A DNA stretch of 10,075 bases. Origin: Chloroflexi bacterium RBG_16_51_16 (GTDB lineage: Bacteria; Chloroflexota; Anaerolineae; Anaerolineales; Villigracilaceae). The position numbers and the translations under genes are program-made. The notes beneath the pieces were generated by a model, which had not been told where the DNA came from, did not search any database, and worked only from the letters and a program-made list of their open reading frames with translations. The stretch covers positions 12,598 to 22,672 of the forward strand of contig MGNL01000029.1 of the NCBI GenBank assembly GCA_001796785.1. The letters are read 5' to 3'. This document shows, piece by piece, positions 1 to 7,115 of this stretch (position 1 is its first letter; each line of letters starts with the position of its first letter).

Positions 1-291
1 CAATTCTTCAATGTCGTCCGGGGAGAGATGAGCCTCGTAGGTCCGCGCGCAGAGCGGCCCGAGCTTGTGCTCTCGTTCCAGAAGGAAATCCCTTTTTATC
101 GGGCCCGGCTGCTAGTCAAACCCGGTTTGACGGGTTGGGCTCAAATTAATTATGGTTACGTATCGAATGTCACCGAAACAGCGGTTAAACTTGAATATGA
201 TCTTTTTTACATCAAGCATAGGACGCTGATGATGGATATCCGGATCGTCCTGCGTACGATCGGCACGGTCTTTGGATTTCGAGGCAGATAA
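1..291 (+). CDS. Phosphoglycosyl transferase (bacterial sugar transferase family), C-terminal part
   Basis: This gene enters from the left edge. The visible 96 residues are the C-terminal half of a bacterial sugar transferase (PF02397, the WcaJ/PglC/RfbP catalytic domain). These membrane-bound enzymes move a phospho-sugar from a UDP-sugar to undecaprenyl phosphate, starting exopolysaccharide, O-antigen or capsule synthesis at the inner face of the membrane. Seen in the sequence: the frame is open from base 1 (reading QFFNVVRGEMSLVGPR), giving the family motif around GEMSLVGPR. KPGLTGWAQINYGY follows, then YDLFYIKH and a closing D-I-R-I-V-L-R-T segment. The ATG at 28 is internal: the conserved N-V-V-R-G-E block lies before it. 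The missing part would hold the membrane hairpin and the start of the catalytic domain. The sugar cannot be told from this piece. The next gene starts 1 nt after the stop, so they are probably one operon. Confidence 0.93.
   Translation, partial: QFFNVVRGEMSLVGPRAERPELVLSFQKEIPFYRARLLVKPGLTGWAQINYGYVSNVTETAVKLEYDLFYIKHRTLMMDIRIVLRTIGTVFGFRGR
281..284 (+). promoter_or_regulatory. Shine-Dalgarno GAGG deciding the epimerase start
   Basis: GAGG at 281-284 lies 8 nt before the GTG at 293, a good distance for initiation. It sits inside the last codons of the upstream sugar transferase gene. It favours the GTG over the TTG at 272, which has no comparable site and would add seven residues before the Rossmann strand. 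Confidence 0.5.
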
Positions 292-292
292 C

Positions 293-1222
293 GTGAGGAC
301 TTACCTGGTAACAGGAGGCGCAGGGTTCATCGGTTCACACCTGGTGAGAGCACTGCTCGAGCAGGGCAGCAGAGTGCGAGTCCTGGATAATTTTTCCACG
401 GGCAAGCAGGAAAACTTGCAGGGTTTGAACGGCAACCTCGAGGTGATCGAGGGCGACCTGCGGGACACGGCCAGGGTCACCGAAGCGATTAGGGGAGCGG
501 AAGTGATCTTTCACGAGGCAGCCTATGTATCCGTACCTCACTCCATTACGGAACCGCAGGCTTGCTTCGATGTTAACCTTACCGGGACTTCCATCTTGCT
601 GGATGAAGCCCGTAAAGCTGGAGCACGGCGTGTGGTGATCGCCTCCAGCGCAGCCGTGTATGGCGAATCTACAGAACTGCCGCTCGCTGAAGATACACAG
701 CTCAAGCCATTATCCCCCTATGCACTTTCAAAACAGATCAATGAACTCTACGCAAAGTTGTTCACCGATGTTTACAGCCTGGATACGGTTGCCCTTCGCT
801 ATTTCAACGTCTACGGAGCGCGACAGCGGCCGGATTCCATGTATGCCGCTGCCGTCCCCATATTTTTTAGGCAATTGAGCCAGGGAGATGCAGTGCAAGT
901 GTTCGGTGACGGCAGCCAGACGCGCGACCTGATCCACGTCCGTGATGTCGTGAATGCCAACTTGATCGCCGCCGATCATCCGGCTGCACCCGGAGTGATA
1001 TTCAACATTTGCACTGGCATCGAGACACGGCTGCTCGATCTCTTGGATGTCCTTTTTGACCTGTTCCCGAATTCAAAACCACCGCTCTTCACCGACCCTC
1101 GACCGGGCGACATTCACCGCTCCGTTGGAAACGCCAGCAAGGCTGAACAGCAAATGGGTTTTAAGGCCCGGGTCAGCCTCTCTGAGGGATTGAAGGAGAC
1201 GTTTGAGTGGAATCGAACATGA
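293..1222 (+). CDS. NAD-dependent NDP-sugar epimerase (GalE / UDP-GlcNAc 4-epimerase-like, extended SDR)
   Basis: Extended short-chain dehydrogenase/reductase of the NAD-dependent epimerase/dehydratase family (PF01370), 309 aa from the GTG at 293. The family inverts C4 of UDP-hexoses in the cytoplasm through a 4-keto intermediate with bound NAD. Seen: the NAD-binding TGGAGFIGSH at residues 7-16, D-N-F-S-T-G after the second strand, SSAAVYG at 118-124 with S119 in the place of the catalytic Ser of E. coli GalE, and the YALSK pair Y143/K147. The RYFNVYGARQ and QTRDLIHVRDV motifs are also typical. The length fits the family. The AAYVSVPHS segment recalls UDP-GlcNAc/GalNAc 4-epimerases (WbpP type), but the substrate cannot be fixed; a 4,6-dehydratase or decarboxylase is less likely. 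It sits between a lipid-carrier sugar transferase and a dehydratase, so it probably supplies NDP-sugars to the same glycan. An in-frame TTG at 272 is a weaker alternative start. The stop overlaps the next reading frame. Confidence 0.92.
   Translation: MRTYLVTGGAGFIGSHLVRALLEQGSRVRVLDNFSTGKQENLQGLNGNLEVIEGDLRDTARVTEAIRGAEVIFHEAAYVSVPHSITEPQACFDVNLTGTSILLDEARKAGARRVVIASSAAVYGESTELPLAEDTQLKPLSPYALSKQINELYAKLFTDVYSLDTVALRYFNVYGARQRPDSMYAAAVPIFFRQLSQGDAVQVFGDGSQTRDLIHVRDVVNANLIAADHPAAPGVIFNICTGIETRLLDLLDVLFDLFPNSKPPLFTDPRPGDIHRSVGNASKAEQQMGFKARVSLSEGLKETFEWNRT
1193..1198 (+). promoter_or_regulatory. Shine-Dalgarno AAGGAG deciding the dehydratase start
   Basis: AAGGAG at 1193-1198 is 8 nt before the GTG at 1207. 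The ATG candidates at 1219 and 1222 would be about 20 nt away from it, with only a weak GAGTGG nearer. This supports GTG 1207, which overlaps the end of the epimerase gene by 16 nt. Confidence 0.5.
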
Positions 1223-3111
1223 TGACGATTTCAAGTAAGCCGAAATTCCACCTTCGCAACCGAATTGTCCTGGTCGGTGATATTGCTCTGATCCTTGTTT
1301 CGATCCTGGGTAGTTTTGCTCTGCGCCTGGACGTTGCCCAGCTTCCTTATTACTTTCCGGCAGCCATGCTGATGTGCGCTGTAGCCCTGGCTGTAAAAAT
1401 TCCCGTCTATTACCTGTTTGGACTTTATCGCCGGTTATGGATCTATGCCAGCATCGGTGAACTGAGATTGATCGTCACCGCGGTTACCACCGCTTCGGTT
1501 CTCACTGCAGCTGTGATGCTGCCTTTGATCTACGGCGGTCTAATCCACCCCGGCATGCCGCGCTCTGCCCTGGGGATTGACTGGCTGCTTTCGCTTGTGC
1601 TCATCGGCGGATCCCGGTTTGCGCTGCGCATCCTTGCTGAACAGTCCGGCGCTGTCCAGAACGGGAAGCCCAGGCGGGTGCTCCTGATCGGAGCAGGGAA
1701 CGCCGGCGCGTTGATCGTTCGGGAAATGCAGAAATCGCCACAGCTGAACTTGTTACCGATGGGTTTCCTGGATGATGACCCCGGCAAACAAAACCAGAAT
1801 ATTTATGGTGTCCCGGTACTAGGGCCGATCAACAGGTTGGGAAGCCTGCTCGAAACCGAAAATATCAATGAAGTCATCCTGACGATTCCATCAGCGCCGG
1901 GGCGCATTGCCAGGCTTGTGACCGAAGTATGCCGGTCGATGGGAATCCCGTCCAGGACCATGCCCAGCCTGTTCGAATTAATCGGTGGAAAAGTGAGCGT
2001 CAGCCGCCTGCGGGAGGTCAACATCACCGACCTGCTCCGCCGCGAACCGGTCAAAATCGATGATCGATTCGTCGGATCAGCGTTGACGGGTAAAAAGGTG
2101 CTGGTCACAGGTGCGGGCGGTTCGATTGGCGGAGAGATCTGCCGCCAGGCTGCGCGCTGGAACCCAGCCGAGCTGGTGATGCTCGGTCACGGCGAAAACA
2201 GCATATTCGAAACCCTGCTCAGATTGCGGGATAACTTCCCGTCCCTGGCCATCGATCCGGTCATCGCAGATATTCGGGACGAAGGGCGAATCAATGAGAT
2301 CATTAAGCACCACCGCCCGGATGTAATCTTTCATGCCGCGGCACACAAACATGTATCGTTGATGGAAACCAACGTCGAGGAAGCTATCATCAACAACGTG
2401 CTCGGTACCCGCAACCTGGTCGAGTCAGCGGACAAGAACGAGGTTGAGCGGTTGGTGCTGATTTCGACCGACAAGGCCGTGCGCCCGATCAATGTTTACG
2501 GTGCGACCAAACGCATGGCTGAGATGATCGTGGTGGATGCAGCCCATCGAACAGGAAAGGCATTTTCCGTTGTCCGATTTGGGAATGTTCTGGGAAGCCG
2601 TGGCTCGGTCCTACCGCTTTTCAAGGCTCAGATCGAACGCGGCGGGCCTGTGATGGTCACCCATCCCGAGATGCAAAGATATTTCATGACCATCCCCGAG
2701 GCGGTTCATCTTGTCCTCCAGGCAGCGTCCATGGGCCGAGGTGGGGAGATTTTCCTACTCGACATGGGACCTCAAATCCGGATCCTTGACCTGGCAGAAG
2801 ACCTGATCCGGCTCTCCGGGTTGGAGCCCTACCGGGATATTGAAATCGTGTTCACCGGAATCCGACCAGGTGACAAATTAAGCGAAGATCTATGGGAAGC
2901 CGGCACCAGTTTTAAACCCACCAACCACCCGGAGATCTTCCGGTCACAAGAGGATGAGCAGGTGGATGGAGCCAACCTGGCAGAGGTCATCGAGCAATTG
3001 ACAGATTATGCTAGGCGAGGGGAAACCGACCAATTGATCAGACTGCTTGATGCTTCCATACCTTCAGCTTCGGTCCGCTCTGGTCCTGTGGATTTAAACC
3101 CCGTTGATTAA
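1207..3111 (+). CDS. Membrane-anchored long-type NDP-sugar 4,6-dehydratase (CapD/WbpM/PglF family)
   Basis: A 634-aa polysaccharide biosynthesis protein. Known members convert UDP-GlcNAc to UDP-4-keto-6-deoxy-GlcNAc, the entry to sugars such as QuiNAc, FucNAc and bacillosamine. Seen in order: about four hydrophobic segments (near residues 20-39, 50-72, 87-109 and 122-140); a first Rossmann fold with LLIGAGNAGA at 159-168; and a second catalytic SDR domain (PF02719) starting with VTGAGGSIGG at 300-309. The active-site stretch has STDK at 420-423 and Y431/K435 in NVYGATKR. RFGNVLGSRGSVLP and the MQRYFMT motif follow. The architecture and length match WbpM and PglF rather than the short soluble PseB/FlaA1. 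WbpM is known for Met in place of the SDR Tyr, whereas this protein keeps Tyr. The exact sugar product is not readable. The start is the GTG at 1207 because of its Shine-Dalgarno; ATG 1219, in an ATGA overlap with the epimerase stop, is the alternative. Confidence 0.94.
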   Translation: MESNMMTISSKPKFHLRNRIVLVGDIALILVSILGSFALRLDVAQLPYYFPAAMLMCAVALAVKIPVYYLFGLYRRLWIYASIGELRLIVTAVTTASVLTAAVMLPLIYGGLIHPGMPRSALGIDWLLSLVLIGGSRFALRILAEQSGAVQNGKPRRVLLIGAGNAGALIVREMQKSPQLNLLPMGFLDDDPGKQNQNIYGVPVLGPINRLGSLLETENINEVILTIPSAPGRIARLVTEVCRSMGIPSRTMPSLFELIGGKVSVSRLREVNITDLLRREPVKIDDRFVGSALTGKKVLVTGAGGSIGGEICRQAARWNPAELVMLGHGENSIFETLLRLRDNFPSLAIDPVIADIRDEGRINEIIKHHRPDVIFHAAAHKHVSLMETNVEEAIINNVLGTRNLVESADKNEVERLVLISTDKAVRPINVYGATKRMAEMIVVDAAHRTGKAFSVVRFGNVLGSRGSVLPLFKAQIERGGPVMVTHPEMQRYFMTIPEAVHLVLQAASMGRGGEIFLLDMGPQIRILDLAEDLIRLSGLEPYRDIEIVFTGIRPGDKLSEDLWEAGTSFKPTNHPEIFRSQEDEQVDGANLAEVIEQLTDYARRGETDQLIRLLDASIPSASVRSGPVDLNPVD

Positions 3112-3118
3112 GGACAAA

Positions 3119-3132
3119 CCGGGTCGACCCGG
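3119..3132. repeat. Perfect 14-bp palindrome in the dehydratase-FemAB gap
   Basis: The sequence CCGGGTCGACCCGG equals its own reverse complement. It occupies most of the 38-nt gap between the dehydratase stop and the first FemAB gene, ending 17 nt before that ATG. As RNA it could fold to a 5-bp G/C stem with a TCGA loop; as DNA it could be a dimeric protein's site. No T-tract follows, so it does not look like a terminator. Function unknown. Confidence 0.45.
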
Positions 3133-3149
3133 AAGCGAAACAGTCAAAT

Positions 3150-4151
3150 ATGCCGATCGTCTCACTCCCTGAATGGCAGGAGTTCCTAAGACATCATCCG
3201 AATGCACATTTGCTGCAAACGGCTGAATGGGGCGAGCTTAAATCGAATTTTGGGTGGACGCCCATCCGCTTGACAACCGGAAAGAGGGGCGGTCAAATCC
3301 TTTTCCGCAAATTACCATTCGGGCTCACACTCGGTTACCTTCCCAAACCCATAACACCAGAAGATGACATGGCAACCAACCGCCAATTCTGGGCGGAACT
3401 CGATTTGTTATGCAGGGAACGGCGGGCGATATTTTGCAAACTCGAACCAGACGCATGGGATCAGGATCCCCGAGGCCGAAGTGGAGAGTATCAGAGCCTG
3501 CGGATCAGTCGTCATTCCATCCAACCACCACGGACCATCGTGATCAACATAAAATATTCTGAGGACGAGATCCTGGCGAGGATGAAACAGAAAACACGCT
3601 ACAACATCCGGCTGGCTGAGAAGAAGGGCGTTCGGGTTCGTCCCTGGGACGACCTGGTTGCTTTCCACAAGATGATGATGGCTACCGGCGAGCGGGACCG
3701 GTTCGGTGCGCACTCCCTGGAGTACTACAGCAAGGCGTATGAACTATTTCGTTCGGGTGGGATGTGCGAACTGCTGGTTGCCGATTATGAAGGTGTTCCA
3801 TTAGCGGCTTTGATGGTATTTGCTCGTGGCAACCGTGCGTGGTATCTCTATGGAGCTTCAACAGACGACCAGCGTAACCTCATGCCAACCTACCTGCTCC
3901 AGTGGGAAGCCATCCGCTGGGCAAAGTCGCGAGGATGTGAAACATACGACCTCTGGGGTGTGCCCGATCATGACGAAGCAGCGCTCGAGGCTGGTTTTGA
4001 AAAACGCAGCGATGGGTTGTGGGGTGTTTACAGGTTCAAACGCGGATTTGGAGGTGAACTCAAGCGCGCCAGCCAAGCGTATGACCGGGTTTACAACCCC
4101 GCGTTGTATTGGATCTATCGCTTGCGTATGGCTGGCTCTGAGGCGGGATAA
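3150..4151 (+). CDS. FemAB/FemX-like peptidoglycan-type aminoacyltransferase (first copy)
   Basis: A 333-aa member of the FemABX family (tandem GNAT folds). Known members transfer amino acids from aminoacyl-tRNA to the side chain of lipid II or peptidoglycan stem peptides in the cytoplasm, building the cross-bridge. Seen: HLLQTAEWGELKSNFGW at residues 20-36, the usual family opening; MKQKTRYNIRLAEKKGV at 145-161; AWYLYGAS at 230-237; YLLQWEAIRWA followed by YDLWGVP at 266-272; and GVYRFKRGFGGE near the end. The size matches FemX (about 335 aa), and no long coiled-coil tRNA arm like that of FemA is visible. No signal peptide. The start at 3150 puts the conserved W-x-E-F/HLLQ region at the right distance; only a weak GGAAG lies upstream, 14 nt away. 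A close relative follows at once. The amino acid transferred, and whether the acceptor is peptidoglycan or another polymer, cannot be read from the sequence. Confidence 0.88.
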   Translation: MPIVSLPEWQEFLRHHPNAHLLQTAEWGELKSNFGWTPIRLTTGKRGGQILFRKLPFGLTLGYLPKPITPEDDMATNRQFWAELDLLCRERRAIFCKLEPDAWDQDPRGRSGEYQSLRISRHSIQPPRTIVINIKYSEDEILARMKQKTRYNIRLAEKKGVRVRPWDDLVAFHKMMMATGERDRFGAHSLEYYSKAYELFRSGGMCELLVADYEGVPLAALMVFARGNRAWYLYGASTDDQRNLMPTYLLQWEAIRWAKSRGCETYDLWGVPDHDEAALEAGFEKRSDGLWGVYRFKRGFGGELKRASQAYDRVYNPALYWIYRLRMAGSEAG

Positions 4152-5314
4152 TGGAACGATTCACAGGCAGCAGCAATGATTGGAATTCACTGCTTTTAGA
4201 TTTGGATCGACCCCATCTGCTCCAAACCTGGGAATGGGCAAATATTAAAAAAGATGTTGGCTGGGAACCTATGCCTTACCTATGGAGAGCGTCGTCCGGA
4301 AGTCCACAGGCGACTGCAGCAGCTATGATCTTAAAACGCCGACTCCCGATGGGCGGTTTGTCCGCCAGGCTGAGCATCCTGTACTGCCCTAAAGGTCCGA
4401 TCATGGAATGGAGGAATAGCGGATTAAGGAATCGAGTACTTAACGATCTACAATCGTTGACCAGAAAAAATGGGGGCATTTTTTTAAAAATAGATCCGGA
4501 AGTTATCCTGGGAACAGGCGTACCCGAATCAGAAGACGACAAACTTGACGTCAACGGCCAGGATGTGGTCAAAGAATTCAATAACCTCGGTTGGAAAATG
4601 TCATCTGACCAGATCCAATTTAAAAATACCTTCAGCATTGACCTCAATCCATCCGAGGACGAACTCCTGGCAGCGATGAAACAGAAAACACGCTATAACA
4701 TCCGGCTGGCGGAAAAGAAAGGCGTAACCGTGCGGTCCGGGACGACCGCAGATCTGCCATTGCTGTACAAAATGTTTGCCGAGACATCGATCCGGGACGG
4801 ATTCGTCATCCGGGATGAAACCTATTATCAAAATGTTTGGGGATCGTTCATCTCGGCGGCAGCTTCATCCGAAGAAAAGACCTCGAGTGCAGCTCCCTGG
4901 GCTGAACCTTTGATTGCAGAGGTCGATGGAGAATCCGTCGCGGCTGTAATCCTTTTTTTCTTTGCACGACGCGCCTATTATCTATATGGCATGTCACGTG
5001 AAATGCACCGCGAGAAAATGCCCAATTATCTGCTCCAGTGGTCAGCCATGCGCCGTGCCCGACAAGTTGGTTGTACCAGCTATGACCTGTGGGGCGCACC
5101 TGATGAATTTATTGAAACAGATCCGCTCTGGAATGTATCCCGTTTCAAGGAAGGGCTTGGCGGGCTGGTTATCCGGAGCGTGGGTGCATGGGATTATGCC
5201 CCCAATCCATTGTGGTACAACCTGTATACCAGACTGATCCCCAGGTTATTGGATATGATGCGCTTAAGGGGCCGAGCCCAAACCAGAAAAACCCTGTCAG
5301 AAAGGCTGGCATGA
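4151..5314 (+). CDS. FemAB/FemX-like aminoacyltransferase (second copy)
   Basis: A 387-aa paralogue of the upstream gene, with the same motif order: HLLQTWEWANIKKDVGW at residues 22-38, MKQKTRYNIRLAEKKGV at 176-192, RRAYYLYGMS at 273-282, YLLQWSAMRRA, YDLWGAP at 311-317, and VSRFKEGLGG. It is longer mainly through extra residues before the shared block (about 115-160, an acidic and polar stretch) and at about 233-255 (rich in Ala, Ser and Glu), which may be surface loops. The ATG at 4151 overlaps the upstream TAA by one base (TAATG), with GAGG 7 nt ahead, so translation is probably coupled. Known systems with two adjacent Fem proteins add successive residues of a bridge peptide, or partner as non-identical enzymes; that these two do the same is inference. 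The frame is intact despite long A, G and T runs at 4465-4490. Confidence 0.88.
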   Translation: MERFTGSSNDWNSLLLDLDRPHLLQTWEWANIKKDVGWEPMPYLWRASSGSPQATAAAMILKRRLPMGGLSARLSILYCPKGPIMEWRNSGLRNRVLNDLQSLTRKNGGIFLKIDPEVILGTGVPESEDDKLDVNGQDVVKEFNNLGWKMSSDQIQFKNTFSIDLNPSEDELLAAMKQKTRYNIRLAEKKGVTVRSGTTADLPLLYKMFAETSIRDGFVIRDETYYQNVWGSFISAAASSEEKTSSAAPWAEPLIAEVDGESVAAVILFFFARRAYYLYGMSREMHREKMPNYLLQWSAMRRARQVGCTSYDLWGAPDEFIETDPLWNVSRFKEGLGGLVIRSVGAWDYAPNPLWYNLYTRLIPRLLDMMRLRGRAQTRKTLSERLA

Positions 5315-6294
5315 ACAACATACCAAGATTGAAATTCGCCCAACTCCCGACAACCATAGAGGAGATGCCTCGACTCTCCAAAAAACTCGGGGGGCCGAGG
5401 TTATTGGTCAAACGCGACGATCAGACTGGCCTGGCGTTCGGTGGCAACAAGACGCGAAAGTTGGAGTTCCTGGTTGCAGACGCGCAATCCCAACGAGCTG
5501 ATCTATTAATCACGGCCGGAGCGGTCCAGTCCAACCACTGCCGGCAGACAGCCGCAGCGGCTGCCCGCTTCGGATTCGATTGCAAGCTGGTGCTGTTCGG
5601 CGACGTGCCTGCACTGCCGGACGCCAACCTTTGGCTCGATCAGCTTTTCGGCGCTGAAATTATTTACACCGAGCGGGCCCGCCGTGATGAAATGTTGGAA
5701 CAGGTCTCCGAGAAAGCGAAAAAAGAGGGGAAAAAACCTTATATTGTTCCCTACGGCGGATCGAATCCGATCGGCGCCATGGGCTACGTGTTCGCGATGC
5801 AAGAATTGATCGCACAAATTGAAACAGTTGATTGCGTGGTGTTCCCATCCTCATCGGGTGGAACCCAGGCTGGGTTGGTTGTTGGTGCCGTGCAATTCGG
5901 TTACAAAGGCCAGGTGCTCGGCATCAGCGTGGATGAGCCGCGCCAAGTCTTGCAGGAGAATGTTGCCAGGCTGGCTGGAGAAACCTCTCGAAGGCTTGGC
6001 AGTCCGTTCGATTTTTCTGCCGATGAGGTCCTGGTGAATGCCGATTATTGCGCGGTGGGGTATGGAGTGCTTACCCCGGCGGAAGTTGAATCCGTGCGCA
6101 TGTTCGCAACCATGGAGGGTTTGCTCTTGGATCCGGTTTACACCGGAAGAGCAGCCGCCGGTCTGATCGATTTAATTCGGAAGGGGTTTTTCAACACAAC
6201 TGAAACCGTATTGTTCTGGCACACCGGCGGTACACCCGCCCTTTTTGCCAGCAAATATTCAGGAATTACTAACAAGTCGTCTGCAAAATTGTGA
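5311..6294 (+). CDS. PLP-dependent D-cysteine desulfhydrase family protein
   Basis: A 327-aa fold-type II PLP enzyme (PF00291), the same length as bacterial D-cysteine desulfhydrases, which break D-cysteine into pyruvate, H2S and ammonia in the cytoplasm. Seen: LAFGGNKTRKLEF with K47 at the position of the PLP-binding Lys (K51 of ACC deaminase); AGAVQSNHCRQTAA with S74; a Ser/Gly-rich phosphate-binding loop SSSGGTQAGL; and DPVYTGRAAAG with Y277-T278. ACC deaminase has Glu after this Tyr and Q-S-N-Q-T-R; Thr and Q-S-N-H-C-R here point away from ACC deaminase. The ATG at 5311 forms an ATGA overlap with the preceding FemAB stop, and GAAAGG lies 5 nt ahead. The frame is open upstream to 5188, but that would overlap the FemAB gene and add residues unlike the family. 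Its place after two Fem genes suggests that the true substrate might be another D- or beta-substituted amino acid; that is a guess. Confidence 0.87.
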   Translation: MNNIPRLKFAQLPTTIEEMPRLSKKLGGPRLLVKRDDQTGLAFGGNKTRKLEFLVADAQSQRADLLITAGAVQSNHCRQTAAAAARFGFDCKLVLFGDVPALPDANLWLDQLFGAEIIYTERARRDEMLEQVSEKAKKEGKKPYIVPYGGSNPIGAMGYVFAMQELIAQIETVDCVVFPSSSGGTQAGLVVGAVQFGYKGQVLGISVDEPRQVLQENVARLAGETSRRLGSPFDFSADEVLVNADYCAVGYGVLTPAEVESVRMFATMEGLLLDPVYTGRAAAGLIDLIRKGFFNTTETVLFWHTGGTPALFASKYSGITNKSSAKL

Positions 6295-6329
6295 ATTAAT
6301 TTCTGCTCTCGCCTGAAAATTAATTCACA
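6290..6329. terminator. 13-bp inverted repeat spanning both convergent stop codons (possible bidirectional terminator)
   Basis: Arms at 6290-6302 (TGTGAATTAATTT) and 6317-6329 are exact reverse complements, separated by 14 nt. The left arm contains the TGA of the PLP-enzyme gene; the right arm contains the TAA of the deacetylase gene on the other strand. The stem is A/T-rich and no clean T-run follows on either side, so strength as an intrinsic terminator is uncertain. Its position between converging genes is what a shared terminator would need. Confidence 0.45.
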
Positions 6330-7108
6330 CCTAGTTCGTCCAAACAAGTTCTGGTTAGTGACAACCCCTGACCAACATCACAACCTTCAGATTGAAACTG
6401 TTCCCGGAGCAGATCATCATACAACTCTGTCAGGGTAACCGAACGCCAGTCATTGTCGCGCATCCATGGATACGCTTCACGGCAGGTCAGGACATCCTGG
6501 GTGCGGATATGCATCAAAACAATCTCGCCGGCTTTCGAGTCCTGGGCTGCCTTTAAACCTACCGGCAGATCACCTCCCCAACCGGTTGACCACATGGTGA
6601 CGACCTGGCCGCGTGCCCGGGCGATGGCGTCAAAAGAGGGGCTTAACACGCCATAAGGGGGTCGGGAAAAATGCACCCGGGGTTGATATCCCAAGACCCC
6701 GATCAGGGCTTCCATCCAACGATCGAAATCTGCGATCGCATTCTCCGGCGAGACCACATGCAGGCCGGAATGATCCCAGGAGTGATAGCCCAGTTCATGA
6801 CCGTTTTCAACCAACCGGTTCCATATGCCGGAATCCTGCCGGTGAAGATTTAGAATCGCCACTCCTACCGGAAAAAGGGTGATCTTGAACCCGGGAAATT
6901 CGTCGAGAAGGTATTCGAGGTCGTGCAAGCGCTGCAAAAGATAACAATCGTCATAGGTCAACGCGAAGTAACGATGCCTGTCACTGCCCTTCCAAATAGT
7001 GGGGACTGGTTTATCCGAGGCCGCTATCTGCGCATCCAAACCCGGCACGCTGGAAGCCATCAGACCAGAGATACTCAATTTAAGGAAATCCCTACGCGAT
7101 AACATCAT
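6320..7108 (-). CDS. Tat-exported polysaccharide deacetylase (NodB homology)
   Basis: A 262-aa carbohydrate esterase family 4-like protein. The family removes N- or O-acetyl groups from chitin-like, peptidoglycan or exopolysaccharide chains using a metal held by Asp-His-His. Seen: the N-terminus carries SRRDFLK at residues 4-10, a clear twin-arginine motif, then a hydrophobic stretch ending near A26, so export after folding outside the membrane is likely. NodB motifs: TYDDC with D53/D54, HSWDH with H109/H113 as metal ligands, RPPYG at 149-153, a WSTGWGGD variant, and IVLMHIR near 215-221 for the last His. All main catalytic positions look present. The start is one of two adjacent ATGs (7108 or 7105); no Shine-Dalgarno is visible. 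It begins 7 nt after the MOSC gene's stop, so it is probably coupled to that gene. The substrate is unknown; the nearby glycan operon on the other strand is suggestive only. Confidence 0.87.
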   Translation of the reverse strand: MMLSRRDFLKLSISGLMASSVPGLDAQIAASDKPVPTIWKGSDRHRYFALTYDDCYLLQRLHDLEYLLDEFPGFKITLFPVGVAILNLHRQDSGIWNRLVENGHELGYHSWDHSGLHVVSPENAIADFDRWMEALIGVLGYQPRVHFSRPPYGVLSPSFDAIARARGQVVTMWSTGWGGDLPVGLKAAQDSKAGEIVLMHIRTQDVLTCREAYPWMRDNDWRSVTLTELYDDLLREQFQSEGCDVGQGLSLTRTCLDELGVN

Positions 7109-7115
7109 GGATTAG

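Noticed and set aside
272..292. TTG 272 as the epimerase start
   Set aside because: It has no Shine-Dalgarno at the right distance and adds seven residues before the Rossmann strand; GTG 293 has GAGG 8 nt upstream.
4465..4490. A6, G5, T7 and A5 runs in the second FemAB gene as a programmed frameshift site
   Set aside because: The zero frame is intact and keeps all family motifs on both sides, and no alternative frame gives a meaningful product.
5188..5310. Longer N-terminus for the D-cysteine desulfhydrase-family protein, starting at 5188
   Set aside because: It would overlap the FemAB gene by about 125 nt, and the added residues do not resemble the family. ATG 5311 gives the usual length, an ATGA junction and a ribosome-binding site.
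5311..6294. ACC deaminase as the product of this gene
   Set aside because: The residue after the active-site Tyr277 is Thr, not Glu, and the Ser loop reads Q-S-N-H-C-R rather than Q-S-N-Q-T-R, so the D-cysteine desulfhydrase side of the family fits better.
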